NCBI RefSeq assembly: GCF_024181725.1
Contig: NZ_CP028908.1
Location: 1,488,001-1,552,000, forward strand
Reading direction: 5' to 3'
Length of the DNA: 64,000 bases
Source: Bradyrhizobium sp. WD16
GTDB lineage: Bacteria; Pseudomonadota; Alphaproteobacteria; Rhizobiales; Xanthobacteraceae
A program made the translations under genes and the position numbers. Position 1 is the stretch's first letter, and each line of letters opens with the position of its first letter. A model generated the notes under the pieces. It was given only the letters and a program-made list of their open reading frames with translations, was not told the DNA's origin and did no database searches. Of the stretch, positions 1 through 11,950 are shown one piece after another.

Positions 1-154
1 AATCCGAATCCATGGCCGACTATGATCCCGCAACGCGGAAGTCTTCAAGACTTGACACGCACGTTAATGTCGAGCGCCATCATACCGAGGGACCATGGCG
101 GCCGCGCAACGTGCAGCGTTGACGCTTACGTCCTCACCCCAACAGGCGGCGATC

Positions 155-427
155 ATGACAATGAAAGACGACATCACAAAAAAATTGACCGAAGCTTTCG
201 CGCCGGCCCGCCTCGATGTGATTGACGAGTCCCATCTGCATGCCGGCCACTCCGGCCATCGGCCGGGCGGCGGGACGCATTACCGCGTTTATATCGTGTC
301 TCCTGCCTTCGTCGGCAAGAGCCGGGTGGAGCGCCATCGCATGGTCAATGCGCAGCTCGCGGACGCCTTTGCCGGCAGCGTCCACGCCATGGCGCTGACC
401 GCACTTGCCCCCGGGGAACAGGGCTGA
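155..427 (+). CDS. bolA: BolA family protein
   Basis: 90-residue protein. BolA proteins pair with monothiol glutaredoxins, often through a shared [2Fe-2S] cluster, and act in iron and redox homeostasis. The family pattern is visible: VIDESHLHAGH near residues 21-31, then a beta strand (THYRVYIVS) and the helix GKSRVERHRMVNAQL. The reading frame is open from ATG 95, but the added residues are low-complexity and unlike the family, so ATG 155 is preferred (ATG 161 is also possible). It is convergent with the CorC-type gene at 474-1808. Confidence 0.85.
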   Translation: MTMKDDITKKLTEAFAPARLDVIDESHLHAGHSGHRPGGGTHYRVYIVSPAFVGKSRVERHRMVNAQLADAFAGSVHAMALTALAPGEQG

Positions 428-473
428 GCGCGTCCGGCGCAGCCTCGTGCGCTGGAATCGGGACACTGAAAGA

Positions 474-1808
474 TCAGAACGCCGTTCCGGCACGGCGGCG
501 GGGCGCCGCCGGCGACATTTCGATCTCGCCGGGCAGCGGGACGATGCGCAACATGGTGATGCGGTTGCGCTCCCGCCGCAGCACGCGAAACCGGAAGCCG
601 TGGAACGTGAAGCTCTGGCCGCGTTCGGGGATGGAACGCGCCTCGTGGATGACGAGCCCGGCGACCGTGGTCGCCTCCTCATCCGGCAGATTCCAGTCCA
701 TGGCGCGGTTGAGATCGCGGATCGGCACCGAACCGTCCACCACCACCGACCCGTCGGGCTGGCTCCGCACGCCGGCGACCGTGACATCGTGCTCGTCGGA
801 AATGTCGCCGACGATCTCCTCCAGGATATCCTCCAGCGTCACCAGCCCCTCGACCTCGCCGTATTCATCGACGACGAGGGCGAAGTGGGTCTTGCGCCGC
901 CGGAACGCCTTGAGCTGCTCCGACAGCGGCCGCATCTCCGGCACGAACCAGGGCGGCGAGAGGATCGACTTGACGTCGACCTTGCTCATGTCGCCGTCGG
1001 CGGCGCGGATGGCGCGCAGCAGGTCCTTGGCATGCAGCACGCCGACGATGTTCTCCGGCTTGTCGCGCCACAGCGGAATGCGGGTGTATTCGGTCGCCAG
1101 CACCTCGTGCACGATGTCCTCGGAGGGCAGATCGGCATTGATCAGCACCATCTCGGTGCGGTGAACCATGACGTCGGAGACGTGGAGTTCACGCAGGTCC
1201 AGCAGGCCGCCCAACATGTCGCGGTCGAGCTTCTCGACGCCGCCTTCGTGATGGATCAGGTCGACCGCGCCGCGCAGCCGCTCGGTCGGCGATAGCAGCG
1301 GCTGGTTGACCCCGACCGGAATGCCGATCAGCTTCATCAATACCCGCACGATGGCTTCGATCACGGCGAGCACCGGGCCGAGCACCATCACCATGAATTT
1401 CATCGGCCGGGCCACCAGCAGCGCGACCCGGTCCGGGGCGTTGATGGCGATGGTCTTGGGCAGCACCTCGGCGAAGATCACCACCAGCACCGTCATGGCC
1501 GCGGTGGCGTAGAGCACGCCGACTTCGCCGAACAAGGCGGTCAGCAGCCCTGTCGCCAGCGCCGACGCGCCAATGTTGGCGATGTTGTTGCCGAGCAGCA
1601 GCGCGCCGATCATGCGCTCGCGCGCCGCGAGCAGCCTCGTGACGATGCCGGCGTCGCGGCTGCCCTGCTTCTGCAACCGCATCATGCTGGAACGCGAGGA
1701 GCCGGTCAGCGCGGTCTCGCTCGCCGAAAAGAACGCGGAGATGACGAGACAGGCGATGACGATGGCAAAGGAGATCGAATACATCTCGACTAGCGTCCCC
1801 AACTGCAT
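474..1808 (-). CDS. HlyC/CorC family transporter (CNNM-CBS-CorC)
   Basis: 444-residue inner-membrane protein. An N-terminal DUF21/CNNM region with about four membrane segments (residues 10-190) is followed by a CBS pair (about 205-330; MVHRTEMVLI and KTHFALVVDEYGEVEG) and a CorC_HlyC C-terminal domain (about 350-430). The family is linked to Mg2+/Co2+ efflux or homeostasis; the older name hemolysin is misleading. The start lies 6 bp after the aroB stop, so this is the last gene of aroK-aroB-corC. An internal ATG at residue 9 is an alternative start. The substrate cannot be read from the sequence. Confidence 0.88.
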   Translation of the reverse strand: MQLGTLVEMYSISFAIVIACLVISAFFSASETALTGSSRSSMMRLQKQGSRDAGIVTRLLAARERMIGALLLGNNIANIGASALATGLLTALFGEVGVLYATAAMTVLVVIFAEVLPKTIAINAPDRVALLVARPMKFMVMVLGPVLAVIEAIVRVLMKLIGIPVGVNQPLLSPTERLRGAVDLIHHEGGVEKLDRDMLGGLLDLRELHVSDVMVHRTEMVLINADLPSEDIVHEVLATEYTRIPLWRDKPENIVGVLHAKDLLRAIRAADGDMSKVDVKSILSPPWFVPEMRPLSEQLKAFRRRKTHFALVVDEYGEVEGLVTLEDILEEIVGDISDEHDVTVAGVRSQPDGSVVVDGSVPIRDLNRAMDWNLPDEEATTVAGLVIHEARSIPERGQSFTFHGFRFRVLRRERNRITMLRIVPLPGEIEMSPAAPRRRAGTAF

Positions 1809-1814
1809 CGGCGC

Positions 1815-2957
1815 TCAGCCCGCCAGCTTGCGGGCGAGAAAGTCCCGGACCACGGCCGGCTCGATGTCCGAGCGGATCGCGGCGCGGCCGATCGCTTCGA
1901 GCACGATGAAAGTCAGGCGACCGCGCTTGACCTTCTTGTCCTGCGCCATCAGCTCCATCAGCCGGTCGGCGTCGGCGAGGCCCTCCTGACGGAAGCCGGC
2001 GATGTCCTGGAGATGGGTCGGCAGACCGACCGTGGCAAGATGGCGGGCGATGCGCTCGACCTCGCCGGTGCCGATCAGGTTGAGTTCGGCCGAGAGTTCG
2101 GCGGCGAGCACCATGCCAACGGCGACGCCTTCGCCGTGATAGAGGCGATCGGAAAAGCCAGTGGCGGCTTCCAGGGCGTGGCCGAACGTGTGGCCGAGAT
2201 TGAGCAGCGCCCGCTCGCCGGTCTCGCGCTCGTCGCGGGCGACGATAGCCGCCTTGGCGCGACAGCTCGTCGCCACCGCATGCTCCCGCGCGCCGCCGCC
2301 GGCGAAGATCTCGGGCGCGTTGGCCTCGAGCCAGCCGAAGAAGCCAGCATCGCCGAGCAGTCCGTATTTTGCCACCTCGGCATAACCGGCCCTGAACTGC
2401 CGCGGCGACAGGGTGTCGAGCACGGCGGTATCGGCGATCACCAGCACCGGCTGGTGGAAGGCGCCGACGAGATTCTTGCCCTGGGGCGAGTTGATCCCGG
2501 TCTTGCCGCCAACCGATGAATCGACCTGGGCCAGCAATGAAGTCGGCACCTGGACGAAGTCGACGCCCCGGCGCAGCACCGATGCGGCAAAGCCGGCGAG
2601 GTCGCCGACGACGCCGCCGCCGAGCGCAACCACGAGATCGTTGCGCTCGATCCTCGCGGCGATCAACCCTTCGCAGACCGTTGCCAGTCCCTGATAGCTC
2701 TTGGAGCCTTCGCCCTCGCCGACGACGATTCGCGAGGTGGCAATGCCGGCCGTGCCGAGCGAGGCTTCCGCCGCGGCGAGCCAATGACCTGCCACGGTCC
2801 GGTCGGTGACGATGGCGGCGCGGGCGCCGGGCCGCAGCGCCGCGATGCGCGCGCCGAGCGACGACAGCACGTCGCGGCCGATGACGATGTCGTAGCTGCG
2901 CGCGCCGAGCGACACGGCGACGGTGACGGGACGGGAATTGGTCAGGGGCGCGGTCAT
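1815..2957 (-). CDS. aroB: 3-dehydroquinate synthase
   Basis: 380 residues, the usual family length. It converts DAHP to 3-dehydroquinate in the shikimate pathway, using NAD and a divalent metal in the cytoplasm. Visible are the nucleotide-binding stretch GGGVVGDLAGF, the active-site segment DSSVGGKTGIN, and metal ligands in YAEVAKYG (Glu), LNLGHTFGHALE (His) and YHGEGVAVGM (His). ATG 2957 overlaps the aroK stop as ATGA, which indicates translational coupling. The frame is open further upstream, but that part lies inside aroK. Confidence 0.97.
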   Translation of the reverse strand: MTAPLTNSRPVTVAVSLGARSYDIVIGRDVLSSLGARIAALRPGARAAIVTDRTVAGHWLAAAEASLGTAGIATSRIVVGEGEGSKSYQGLATVCEGLIAARIERNDLVVALGGGVVGDLAGFAASVLRRGVDFVQVPTSLLAQVDSSVGGKTGINSPQGKNLVGAFHQPVLVIADTAVLDTLSPRQFRAGYAEVAKYGLLGDAGFFGWLEANAPEIFAGGGAREHAVATSCRAKAAIVARDERETGERALLNLGHTFGHALEAATGFSDRLYHGEGVAVGMVLAAELSAELNLIGTGEVERIARHLATVGLPTHLQDIAGFRQEGLADADRLMELMAQDKKVKRGRLTFIVLEAIGRAAIRSDIEPAVVRDFLARKLAG

Positions 2958-3601
2958 CGCTGCTCGCTTGTCGGGTGTTTCGGTTCGGTCGTGACGGCGG
3001 CACCGGCCCCCGGCTCGCGGCACAGATGGGCGTGGAGCCCTTCGATGCATTCGGCGACGATCTTCTCGTGGGGTTCGTCGCGCGAGATGACGGTGATGTC
3101 GGCCTCGGCATAGACCGGGTAGCGAACCTCGATCAGCCGCTTGACGGTGGCCGCCGGGTCCTCAGTCTGCAACAGCGGCCGATCGACGCGGCGCCGGACA
3201 CGGCGCAGGATCACCTCGGCGTCGGCGCGCAGCCAGATCGAAACGGCCTTGGCGTGGATGCGTCCGCGGGTGTCCTCGCGCATGAAGGCGCCACCGCCGG
3301 TCGCCAGCACACCGGGCGGGCCATCCAGCAGGCGCGCGATGACCCGCGCCTCGCCGTCGCGGAAATAGGGCTCGCCATGCTCGGCGAAGATCTCCGGGAT
3401 GGACATGCCGGCATGGGCGATCTCGATCTCCTGGTCGGCATCGGTGAAGGGCAGCCGCAGCCGCGCCGCCAACCGCCGGCCGATGGTCGACTTGCCGACC
3501 CCCATCATGCCGACCAGTACCACCGAACGCGCGCCGAGAGCCGCCACAATGGCGGCTTCGGAACCGGCAAGCGCAGTCTGGTGGGCGGCGGCGTCGAGCA
3601 T
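2954..3601 (-). CDS. aroK: Shikimate kinase
   Basis: 215 residues. It phosphorylates shikimate at the 3-hydroxyl with ATP. The P-loop GMMGVGKST (residues 31-39), the shikimate-binding DADQEIE, FRDGEARV and the GGGAF motif are all present. ATG 3601 has an AAGG box about 13 nt upstream and starts where the conserved kinase fold begins; the open frame running back to 4174 is not protein-like. The C terminus carries an alanine-, proline- and threonine-rich tail before the overlap with aroB. Confidence 0.96.
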   Translation of the reverse strand: MLDAAAHQTALAGSEAAIVAALGARSVVLVGMMGVGKSTIGRRLAARLRLPFTDADQEIEIAHAGMSIPEIFAEHGEPYFRDGEARVIARLLDGPPGVLATGGGAFMREDTRGRIHAKAVSIWLRADAEVILRRVRRRVDRPLLQTEDPAATVKRLIEVRYPVYAEADITVISRDEPHEKIVAECIEGLHAHLCREPGAGAAVTTEPKHPTSEQR

Positions 3602-3628
3602 CGTCAGGTTGACCTTGGGCGGACTTGG

Positions 3629-3670
3629 CCAAGTTTCCTTGAGCCAGGTTTCTTGAGCCAAGTTTCTTGG
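3629..3670. repeat. Short direct repeats, three units
   Basis: Three consecutive near-identical units of 15, 14 and 13 bp (3629-3643, 3644-3657, 3658-3670), each close to CCAAGTTTCTTGAG. They lie in the aroK leader, 28 bp before its start codon. The rest of the 306-bp aroK upstream region (3602-3907) is GC-rich and shows no gene. Confidence 0.8.
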
Positions 3671-3907
3671 TCCAGATTTTGTGTGTTTCCTATACGCCAC
3701 CGGCCCCGGGCTCCCAAGCCCCGGCCGGGACCGGAACGAGGGTTCGGTTACCGCCGTGGCGGACTGCTTGCCATGACCCGGCATCCGGGGCGCTTTCAAG
3801 CGAAAAAGCGCCGCACTTCGGAAAGCGGGCACCAGCCTTGCCATTCGGCGGCGAACATGGTGGTAGAGGGACGAGCTCATTCCGGCCGCCTTCGCCGAGG
3901 CCCCTCC

Positions 3908-4054
3908 ATGCCCAGTTTGTTCCGCTTCCTCGCCGCTGTGGCGATCATTGGCGGGATCGTCTATGGCGGCATCTACGCCCTGGCCAATTTCGTCACGCCG
4001 GTGCCGCGGGAGATCACCGTCTCGGTGCCGCCGGACAAGTTCATCAAGCGCTGA
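3908..4054 (+). CDS. Small membrane protein, unknown function
   Basis: 48 residues: a short basic N terminus, one membrane helix (about residues 6-27, rich in Ala, Ile, Gly and Val), then a Pro/Val-rich periplasmic tail ending PPDKFIKR. It lies divergently from aroK and 16 bp before xerD, so it is probably cotranscribed with xerD. I recall similar small proteins next to xerD in Bradyrhizobium relatives, but no function. The much longer frame open upstream is the antisense shadow of aroK. Confidence 0.7.
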   Translation: MPSLFRFLAAVAIIGGIVYGGIYALANFVTPVPREITVSVPPDKFIKR

Positions 4055-4070
4055 TCGCGGCGGAGGCCGG

Positions 4071-5036
4071 ATGGCAGGCCCAGCACGACAATCCCGCACC
4101 AGCCAGTCCGATGCCGGCCTGGCGCAGCTCTTTCTCGACATGCTGGCGGCCGAGCGCGGCGCCGGCGACAACACGCTGAGCGCCTATCGCAACGATCTCG
4201 ACGACCTCGCCGCCTTCCTCGCCGCGCGCAAGTCGAGCTTCGCCTCGGCCGATACCGACGCCCTGCGCGCCTATCTCGCCGACCTCGATGCCCGCGGCTT
4301 CAAGTCCACCACGGCGGCGCGCCGGCTGTCGGCGATGCGCCATCTGTTCCGCTTCCTGCTGACCGAACAGCTCCGCCGCGACGACCCGGCGGCGATCCTG
4401 GCCGGCCCCAGGCGCGGCCGGGCGCTGCCCAAGGTCCTGACCATTGCCGATGTCGACCGCCTGCTCACCGCGGCCAAAGCCGCGACAGAGGTGGCGGGGC
4501 TGAATGCTGCGCAGCGCCTGCGCGCCCTGCGGCTCTATTGCCTGCTGGAAGTGCTTTACGCCACCGGGCTGCGCGTCTCCGAACTGGTGGCGCTGCCGGT
4601 CACCGCGGCGCGGCGGGATGCGCGCATGATCATGGTCCGCGGCAAGGGTGACAAGGAGCGCCTCGTCCCCCTCAATGACGCCGCCCGCGCCGCCATGGCC
4701 GCCTATCTCGCAGCCCACGACGCCACGCACGGCAAGGACGGCCGCAGCCGATGGCTGTTTCCGTCCTTCGGCGACAGCGGCCATCTGACCCGGCAGCATT
4801 TCGCCCGCGAGCTCAAGGAATTGGCCGCCGCCGCCGGCCTGTCGCCGCGGCTCGTCAGCCCGCATGTGCTGCGCCATGCCTTCGCCAGCCATCTGCTGCA
4901 CAATGGTGCCGACCTGCGCATCGTCCAGACCCTGCTCGGCCACGCCGATATATCCACCACGCAGATCTACACCCACGTGGTCGAGGAGCGGCTCAAGAGC
5001 CTCGTTCGCGACCTGCACCCCCTCGCCGATGGCTGA
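4071..5036 (+). CDS. xerD: Tyrosine recombinase XerD
   Basis: 321 residues. Site-specific recombinase that, with XerC, resolves chromosome dimers at dif during division. The N-terminal SAM-like core-binding domain covers about residues 8-100. The catalytic set is complete: Arg in TGLRVSEL, Lys in GKGDKERLVPL, HVLRH, GHADISTTQIYTH and nucleophile Tyr300. ATG 4071 is preferred over the frame open from 3948, which would overlap the small gene at 3908-4054. The length and full domain set point to the housekeeping enzyme, not a phage integrase. Confidence 0.94.
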   Translation: MAGPARQSRTSQSDAGLAQLFLDMLAAERGAGDNTLSAYRNDLDDLAAFLAARKSSFASADTDALRAYLADLDARGFKSTTAARRLSAMRHLFRFLLTEQLRRDDPAAILAGPRRGRALPKVLTIADVDRLLTAAKAATEVAGLNAAQRLRALRLYCLLEVLYATGLRVSELVALPVTAARRDARMIMVRGKGDKERLVPLNDAARAAMAAYLAAHDATHGKDGRSRWLFPSFGDSGHLTRQHFARELKELAAAAGLSPRLVSPHVLRHAFASHLLHNGADLRIVQTLLGHADISTTQIYTHVVEERLKSLVRDLHPLADG

Positions 5037-5103
5037 GCGCAAGCGCCGCTTTCTTGTGTGGACGGCTTCCACTTTGGCGAAAAATGCTCTAGCGCATGCG
5101 TGG

Positions 5104-5128
5104 AATTGCCCCGCCGATCAGGCAATTT
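5104..5128 (+). terminator. Possible terminator after xerD
   Basis: Inverted repeat AATTGCC (5104-5110) / GGCAATT (5121-5127) followed by a short T run, 67 bp after the xerD stop and before accA. The stem is only 7 bp and the T run is weak. Confidence 0.35.
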
Positions 5129-5202
5129 TCACTAATGCATTGATCGTGCACGTTTAATTCTCGCCTGCCAGCCTTTTCGCGTTGCCGCGGAAGGGTTCCC
5201 AT

Positions 5203-6174
5203 ATGTCAACCATGCCGGATCCGATGCGCAGCTATCTCGATTTCGAAAAGCCGATCGCCGAACTCGATTCCAAGATCGATGAATTGCGCGCGCTTGCCGC
5301 ATCGGGCAGCGACATCGGTGACGAAGTCGCCCGGCTCGAGGACAAGTCCCGCCAGTCGCTCGACGAGCTCTATGCGACGCTCACCCCCTGGCAGAAGACG
5401 CTGGTCGCCCGTCATCCACAGCGGCCGCACTGCCTCGACTACGTCAACGCCCTGATCACCGAATTCACCCCGCTGGCGGGCGACCGCAAGTTCGCCGAGG
5501 ACCAGGCGCTGGTCGGCGGCTTCGGCCGCTTCCGCGGTGAGAGCGTCTGCGTCATCGGCCAGGAGAAGGGCGCCACCACCGAGAGCCGGCTCAAGCACAA
5601 TTTCGGCATGGCCCGACCCGAGGGATATCGCAAGGCGGTGCGGCTGATGGAAATGGCCGACCGTTTCGGCATTCCGGTGATCTCGCTGGTGGATACGGCC
5701 GGCGCCTATCCCGGCATCGGCGCGGAAGAGCGCGGCCAGGCCGAGGCGATCGCCCGCTCGACCGATGCCTGCCTCCAGCTCACTGTGCCCAATGTGGCAC
5801 TGGTGATCGGCGAAGGCGGCTCCGGCGGCGCCATCGCCATCGCCACCGCCAACCGGGTCCTGATGCTGGAGCACGCCATCTACAGCGTGATCTCGCCCGA
5901 GGCGGCCTCCTCGATCCTGTGGCGCGACGGCACCAAGGCGCAGGAAGCGGCGACCAACATGAAGATCACCGCGCAGGATCTGCTGCGCTTCGGCGTCATC
6001 GACGGCATCCTCAAGGAGCCGAGCGGCGGCGCTCACCGCGATCCCGACGCCATGATCACCACGGCCGGCAATGCCATCGCGCTGGCGCTCGACGAGCTGC
6101 GACCGCTCGACGGCAAGGTGCTGCGCGACCAGCGCCGGCAGAAATTCCTCGCCATCGGCCGCAGGCTGGGCTGA
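5203..6174 (+). CDS. accA: Acetyl-CoA carboxylase carboxyltransferase subunit alpha
   Basis: 323 residues. Alpha subunit of the carboxyltransferase that moves the carboxyl group from biotin-BCCP to acetyl-CoA, the first step of fatty acid synthesis. It shows an N-terminal helical part (residues 1-80) and a crotonase-like fold with the oxyanion-hole segments [16 protein letters not shown] and [17 protein letters not shown] 5203 follows GGAAGGG by about 7 nt; the in-frame ATG at 5182 lies before that box. Single transcription unit; accD is not in the window. Confidence 0.97.
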   Translation: MSTMPDPMRSYLDFEKPIAELDSKIDELRALAASGSDIGDEVARLEDKSRQSLDELYATLTPWQKTLVARHPQRPHCLDYVNALITEFTPLAGDRKFAEDQALVGGFGRFRGESVCVIGQEKGATTESRLKHNFGMARPEGYRKAVRLMEMADRFGIPVISLVDTAGAYPGIGAEERGQAEAIARSTDACLQLTVPNVALVIGEGGSGGAIAIATANRVLMLEHAIYSVISPEAASSILWRDGTKAQEAATNMKITAQDLLRFGVIDGILKEPSGGAHRDPDAMITTAGNAIALALDELRPLDGKVLRDQRRQKFLAIGRRLG

Positions 6175-6510
6175 CAAGGGCCCCGCCGCGACGGGGAATT
6201 GCGGCATTTTCGGGGCAGCCCCCGCCATCGACCGTCGTTCCGGTCTTTACCGTTGATTCACCACGGAACCGGCGGCCGGGGCGCCGACCGGGAAACGAGT
6301 TGCGGCAGGCAAACCTTAAGGATAAAAATTTAGCCATCGGCGTCGTCGACGTCGATGGTCCGGTTTGGGGGTCAGGGTTCGACTTGGTCGTGCCTTTTCG
6401 CCGACACAGTCTGCGCTGACGCTGTTTGCCGTCGACAGCTGGGGCCGCGGGATTGCGGCCCGTAAGCTGCCCGGCGCGACAGGGCCGGTCCCGGGGTGCG
6501 GAGCTTCAGA
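6175..6510. other. Intergenic region accA to L,D-transpeptidase
   Basis: 336 bp without a supportable gene. An AT-richer stretch around 6310-6335 (TTAAGGATAAAAATTTAG) could hold a promoter for the downstream gene, but no clear -35/-10 pair was identified. Confidence 0.4.
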
Positions 6511-8079
6511 GTGAAATCACGCCTGCCCGTTCGTGCGCTTGTCGCATCGGCCGCCGCCGCGGCTTCGCTTGCGCTTGCCGGCTGCGATGGCGACAGCCTC
6601 TCGACCAGCGCCAAGGCCAACAAGCCGATACCGGAAAAGCTCGTCGCCGAGATGGACGCGAAGAACATGGACAAGGCATCGCCGATGCTTGTCCGGCTGT
6701 TCAAGCAGGAGGCCGAGCTCGAGGTCTGGAAGCAGGATCGCAACGGCCGTTTCGCGCTGCTCAAGACCTATCCGATCTGCCGCTGGTCGGGCGATCTCGG
6801 CCCGAAAGTCCGCGAAGGCGACCGTCAGGCGCCGGAGGGCTTCTACACCATCACGCCGGCGCAGATGAATCCGCAGTCGGCCTACTATCTCTCGTTCAAC
6901 ATGGGCTATCCCAACGCCTTCGACCGCTCGCTCGGCCGCACCGGCTCGCAGCTGATGGTCCATGGCGACTGCTCCTCGCGCGGCTGCTACGCCATGACCG
7001 ACGAGCAGATTTCGGAGATCTACTCGCTCGGCCGCGAGGCCTTTTTCGGCGGCCAGCGCGCCTTCCAGGTGCAGGCCTATCCGTTCCGGATGACGCCGCA
7101 GAACTTCGCCAAGCACCGCGACAACCCGAACATGCCTTTCTGGAAGATGATCAAGGAAGGCAGCGACCACTTCGAGATGACGCGGCAGGAGCCCAAGGTC
7201 GACGTCTGCGACCGCCATTACGTATTCGACGCCCAGCCGCCGGCGGGCTCGACCAAGCCGCTCAGCTTCAATCCGACCGGCGCCTGTCCCGCCTACCAGA
7301 TCCCCGAAGAGATCGCCGACGCAGTGCGCGAGAAGCAGCGTGAGGACGAGATCAAGACCGCCGAGCTGATCGGCCGCGGCACACCGCAGGCAAGGCGCAA
7401 CACCGGCATCGACGGCGGCATGAATGCGGTCTTCGCCGCCAAGATTCCGAACGGCCAGACCGGCCTGTCCGATCCGACCACCCCGAACTTCTCGGTGGCC
7501 TCGTATTCGCCTGCGCCAGGGACCATTCCGCCGACGGTCAATCCGCCGCAAGCGCCCGAACCGCGGGCCGACGCCGGCTCGCCGGCCAACGGCGACAACC
7601 CGGCGCTGGCCACCACCAGCCACGTCGCGACCGTCGCACCGGCGGAGGCCAACGCCCCGGCCGCTTCAACGGGCGGCTTCTTCGGCAACCTCGCCAAGAA
7701 GGTCGGGCTGAGGCGGACCGAGACGACGGCCAGCACCACCGCCAGCACCTCGGCACCGACCCCGGCCCCCAAGCCTCTTGCCGCCAGGCTGGCGACAGCC
7801 GTGGCCGCGATCAAGCCGGGCGCGAAATCGGCGGACCACAAGAGCGCCGGAAGCAAGAGCCGCGACAGCCAAACCGCCGAGGCCAAGCCGTTGGAGAGCA
7901 AGGCGTTGGACAACAAGGCTTCGGATAACAAGGCTTCGGATAACAAGGCCTCGGACGCCAAGCCGATGGCCCAGGCGGTCGCCCGCACCAAGCCGACGAC
8001 GATCGAGCAGGCGATCGCCGGCGCCCAGCCCGTGGTCCCGACCAATTCCTTCGACGGCCGCTGGACGAGCTTCCGCTAG
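6511..8079 (+). CDS. L,D-transpeptidase family lipoprotein (YafK/YkuD-like)
   Basis: 522 residues from GTG 6511, with a GGAG box upstream; GTG 6496 is an alternative. The lipoprotein signal ends in LALAGC, so it should be lipid-anchored in the periplasm. The YkuD-type domain covers about residues 45-250. The catalytic motif HGDCSSRGCYAM starts at His151 with nucleophile Cys159; the family makes peptidoglycan or Braun-lipoprotein cross-links. Residues about 300-510 are a Pro/Ala/Lys-rich low-complexity tail, with a 15-bp DNA repeat (7912-7956, three copies) encoding NKASD units. The TAG stop is part of the CTAG that begins repeat block I. Confidence 0.85.
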   Translation: MKSRLPVRALVASAAAAASLALAGCDGDSLSTSAKANKPIPEKLVAEMDAKNMDKASPMLVRLFKQEAELEVWKQDRNGRFALLKTYPICRWSGDLGPKVREGDRQAPEGFYTITPAQMNPQSAYYLSFNMGYPNAFDRSLGRTGSQLMVHGDCSSRGCYAMTDEQISEIYSLGREAFFGGQRAFQVQAYPFRMTPQNFAKHRDNPNMPFWKMIKEGSDHFEMTRQEPKVDVCDRHYVFDAQPPAGSTKPLSFNPTGACPAYQIPEEIADAVREKQREDEIKTAELIGRGTPQARRNTGIDGGMNAVFAAKIPNGQTGLSDPTTPNFSVASYSPAPGTIPPTVNPPQAPEPRADAGSPANGDNPALATTSHVATVAPAEANAPAASTGGFFGNLAKKVGLRRTETTASTTASTSAPTPAPKPLAARLATAVAAIKPGAKSADHKSAGSKSRDSQTAEAKPLESKALDNKASDNKASDNKASDAKPMAQAVARTKPTTIEQAIAGAQPVVPTNSFDGRWTSFR

Positions 8080-8426
8080 TGCGGTGGATTTGACGCTCGT
8101 TTCAGCATCGCAGCGAGCTCTTCATACGAGCGTCAGATCCACCACACTAGCGTGGCTTATGTCTCGCAATTGCCTATGAGAGGCTTGCCGCAAAGGGCAT
8201 AGGCAATTGCGAGACGCCACACCTAGTGTCCCGTCTCCGAATTACCGCTTCGTTTGCCTCACCCTCGCACGGTCATTCGGAGACATCGGGACACTAGCAA
8301 AATCAAAAAGCTAGTGTGGCTTATTGTCTCGCAATTGCCTACAGGGGCTTGCCGCAAAGGGCATAGGCAATTGCGAGACGCCACACTAGTGTCCCCTCGT
8401 TGCCAACGTTCGTAGAAGCGCCTGCT
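8076..8426. repeat. CTAG palindrome block I (A-B-C-linker-B-D part)
   Basis: Five palindromic elements share CTAG junctions: type A 8076-8150, type B 8147-8226, type C 8223-8297, a 13-nt linker 8298-8310 (CAAAATCAAAAAG), type B 8311-8389, and the left half of type D 8386-8426. Arm sequences: A GTGGAT(C/T)TGACGCTCGT, B TCTCGCAATTGCCTA, C TCTCCGAATTACCG, D CCAACGTTCGTAGAAGCG. Type D breaks off into an unrelated hairpin at 8429-8456. The block fills the space between the L,D-transpeptidase and secA ends. Confidence 0.92.
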
Positions 8427-8428
8427 TC

Positions 8429-8456
8429 GTCATGCCCGGCCCGTGCCGGGCATGAC
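8429..8456 (-). terminator. Strong hairpin downstream of secA
   Basis: Perfect 12-bp inverted repeat, GTCATGCCCGGC and its complement, around a 4-nt loop (8441-8444), 21 bp past the secA stop. It lacks a T run. As I recall, similar GTCATGCCCGGC hairpins are dispersed in Bradyrhizobium-type genomes, so it may be a REP-like sequence serving as transcript end or stabiliser. Confidence 0.55.
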
Positions 8457-8476
8457 GCGTGAACTTCGGTCCCGCC

Positions 8477-11323
<2,847 letters not shown>

Positions 11324-11950
11324 CACGTGTCCTGTCTTGTGCAGCCGGCTGTTTCAGCCGGCTGCAGGGAGCCGGCCAAGGACGGCCGTCTTCGAGGCGG
11401 AAGGCCTCACATCATGTTGTCGCGGAGCGCGGCCGAAGCCGGAAAACCCTTGGCCGGGCAATCCCTTGCGCAGACTGGCGCAGCGGCACGGGAGTGGCAG
11501 TCGGGAGGCTTTACCGGCGCTGGCGCGGCCGAACGCACCATGATCGTCAGACCCTGGCGGGGCAGAGATATGGGTGGGTCAAAGTCTTGTCAACGGCGCA
11601 GCCCTTCGCCAAGCATTTCATGAATTTCATGATTTTGACGGGTTTTTGCGTTGCCAATCGATCGCGCTTGGGCGAGTGTCCGCGGCCTTTTCGTCAGCCG
11701 GTGGCCAGAGTGAAAACGTCGTCCCGACGCACCCTTGCCGCCAGTGCGGCGGATTGACGTAGGTACCAGCGTTGCGGCTCGTCCGTCACACGTGCGTCAC
11801 AGCCGGATCTGCACTGGAATAGTAACGTTGGAAACGGGACATTTGAACGTAGTGCGGGCCTATCTTGGAAGTGCCGGACCGCCGCGACCGACCAGACGCC
11901 GATCGATTCAACAACGAACCTCCTCGATCTCGACCACAGAAGGATTGTCC
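11324..11950. other. Intergenic region between divergent secA and parvulin genes
   Basis: 627 bp with no supportable gene; it should hold both promoters. A short stretch at 11821-11842 (AACGTTGGAAACGGGAC) matches one end of a type D palindromic element and is probably an eroded remnant. AT-richer DNA at 11620-11660 (TTTCATGAATTTCATGATTT) is the most promoter-like part. Confidence 0.45.

Noticed and set aside
4071-5036. XerD considered as the integrase of an island
   Set aside because: Length, full domain set and housekeeping neighbours fit chromosomal XerD, and it lies more than 41 kb from the radC-flanked cassette.
8076-8426. Repeat block considered as a CRISPR array
   Set aside because: Repeats are four different palindromes, the linkers are two conserved sequences and not unique spacers, and no cas gene is present.
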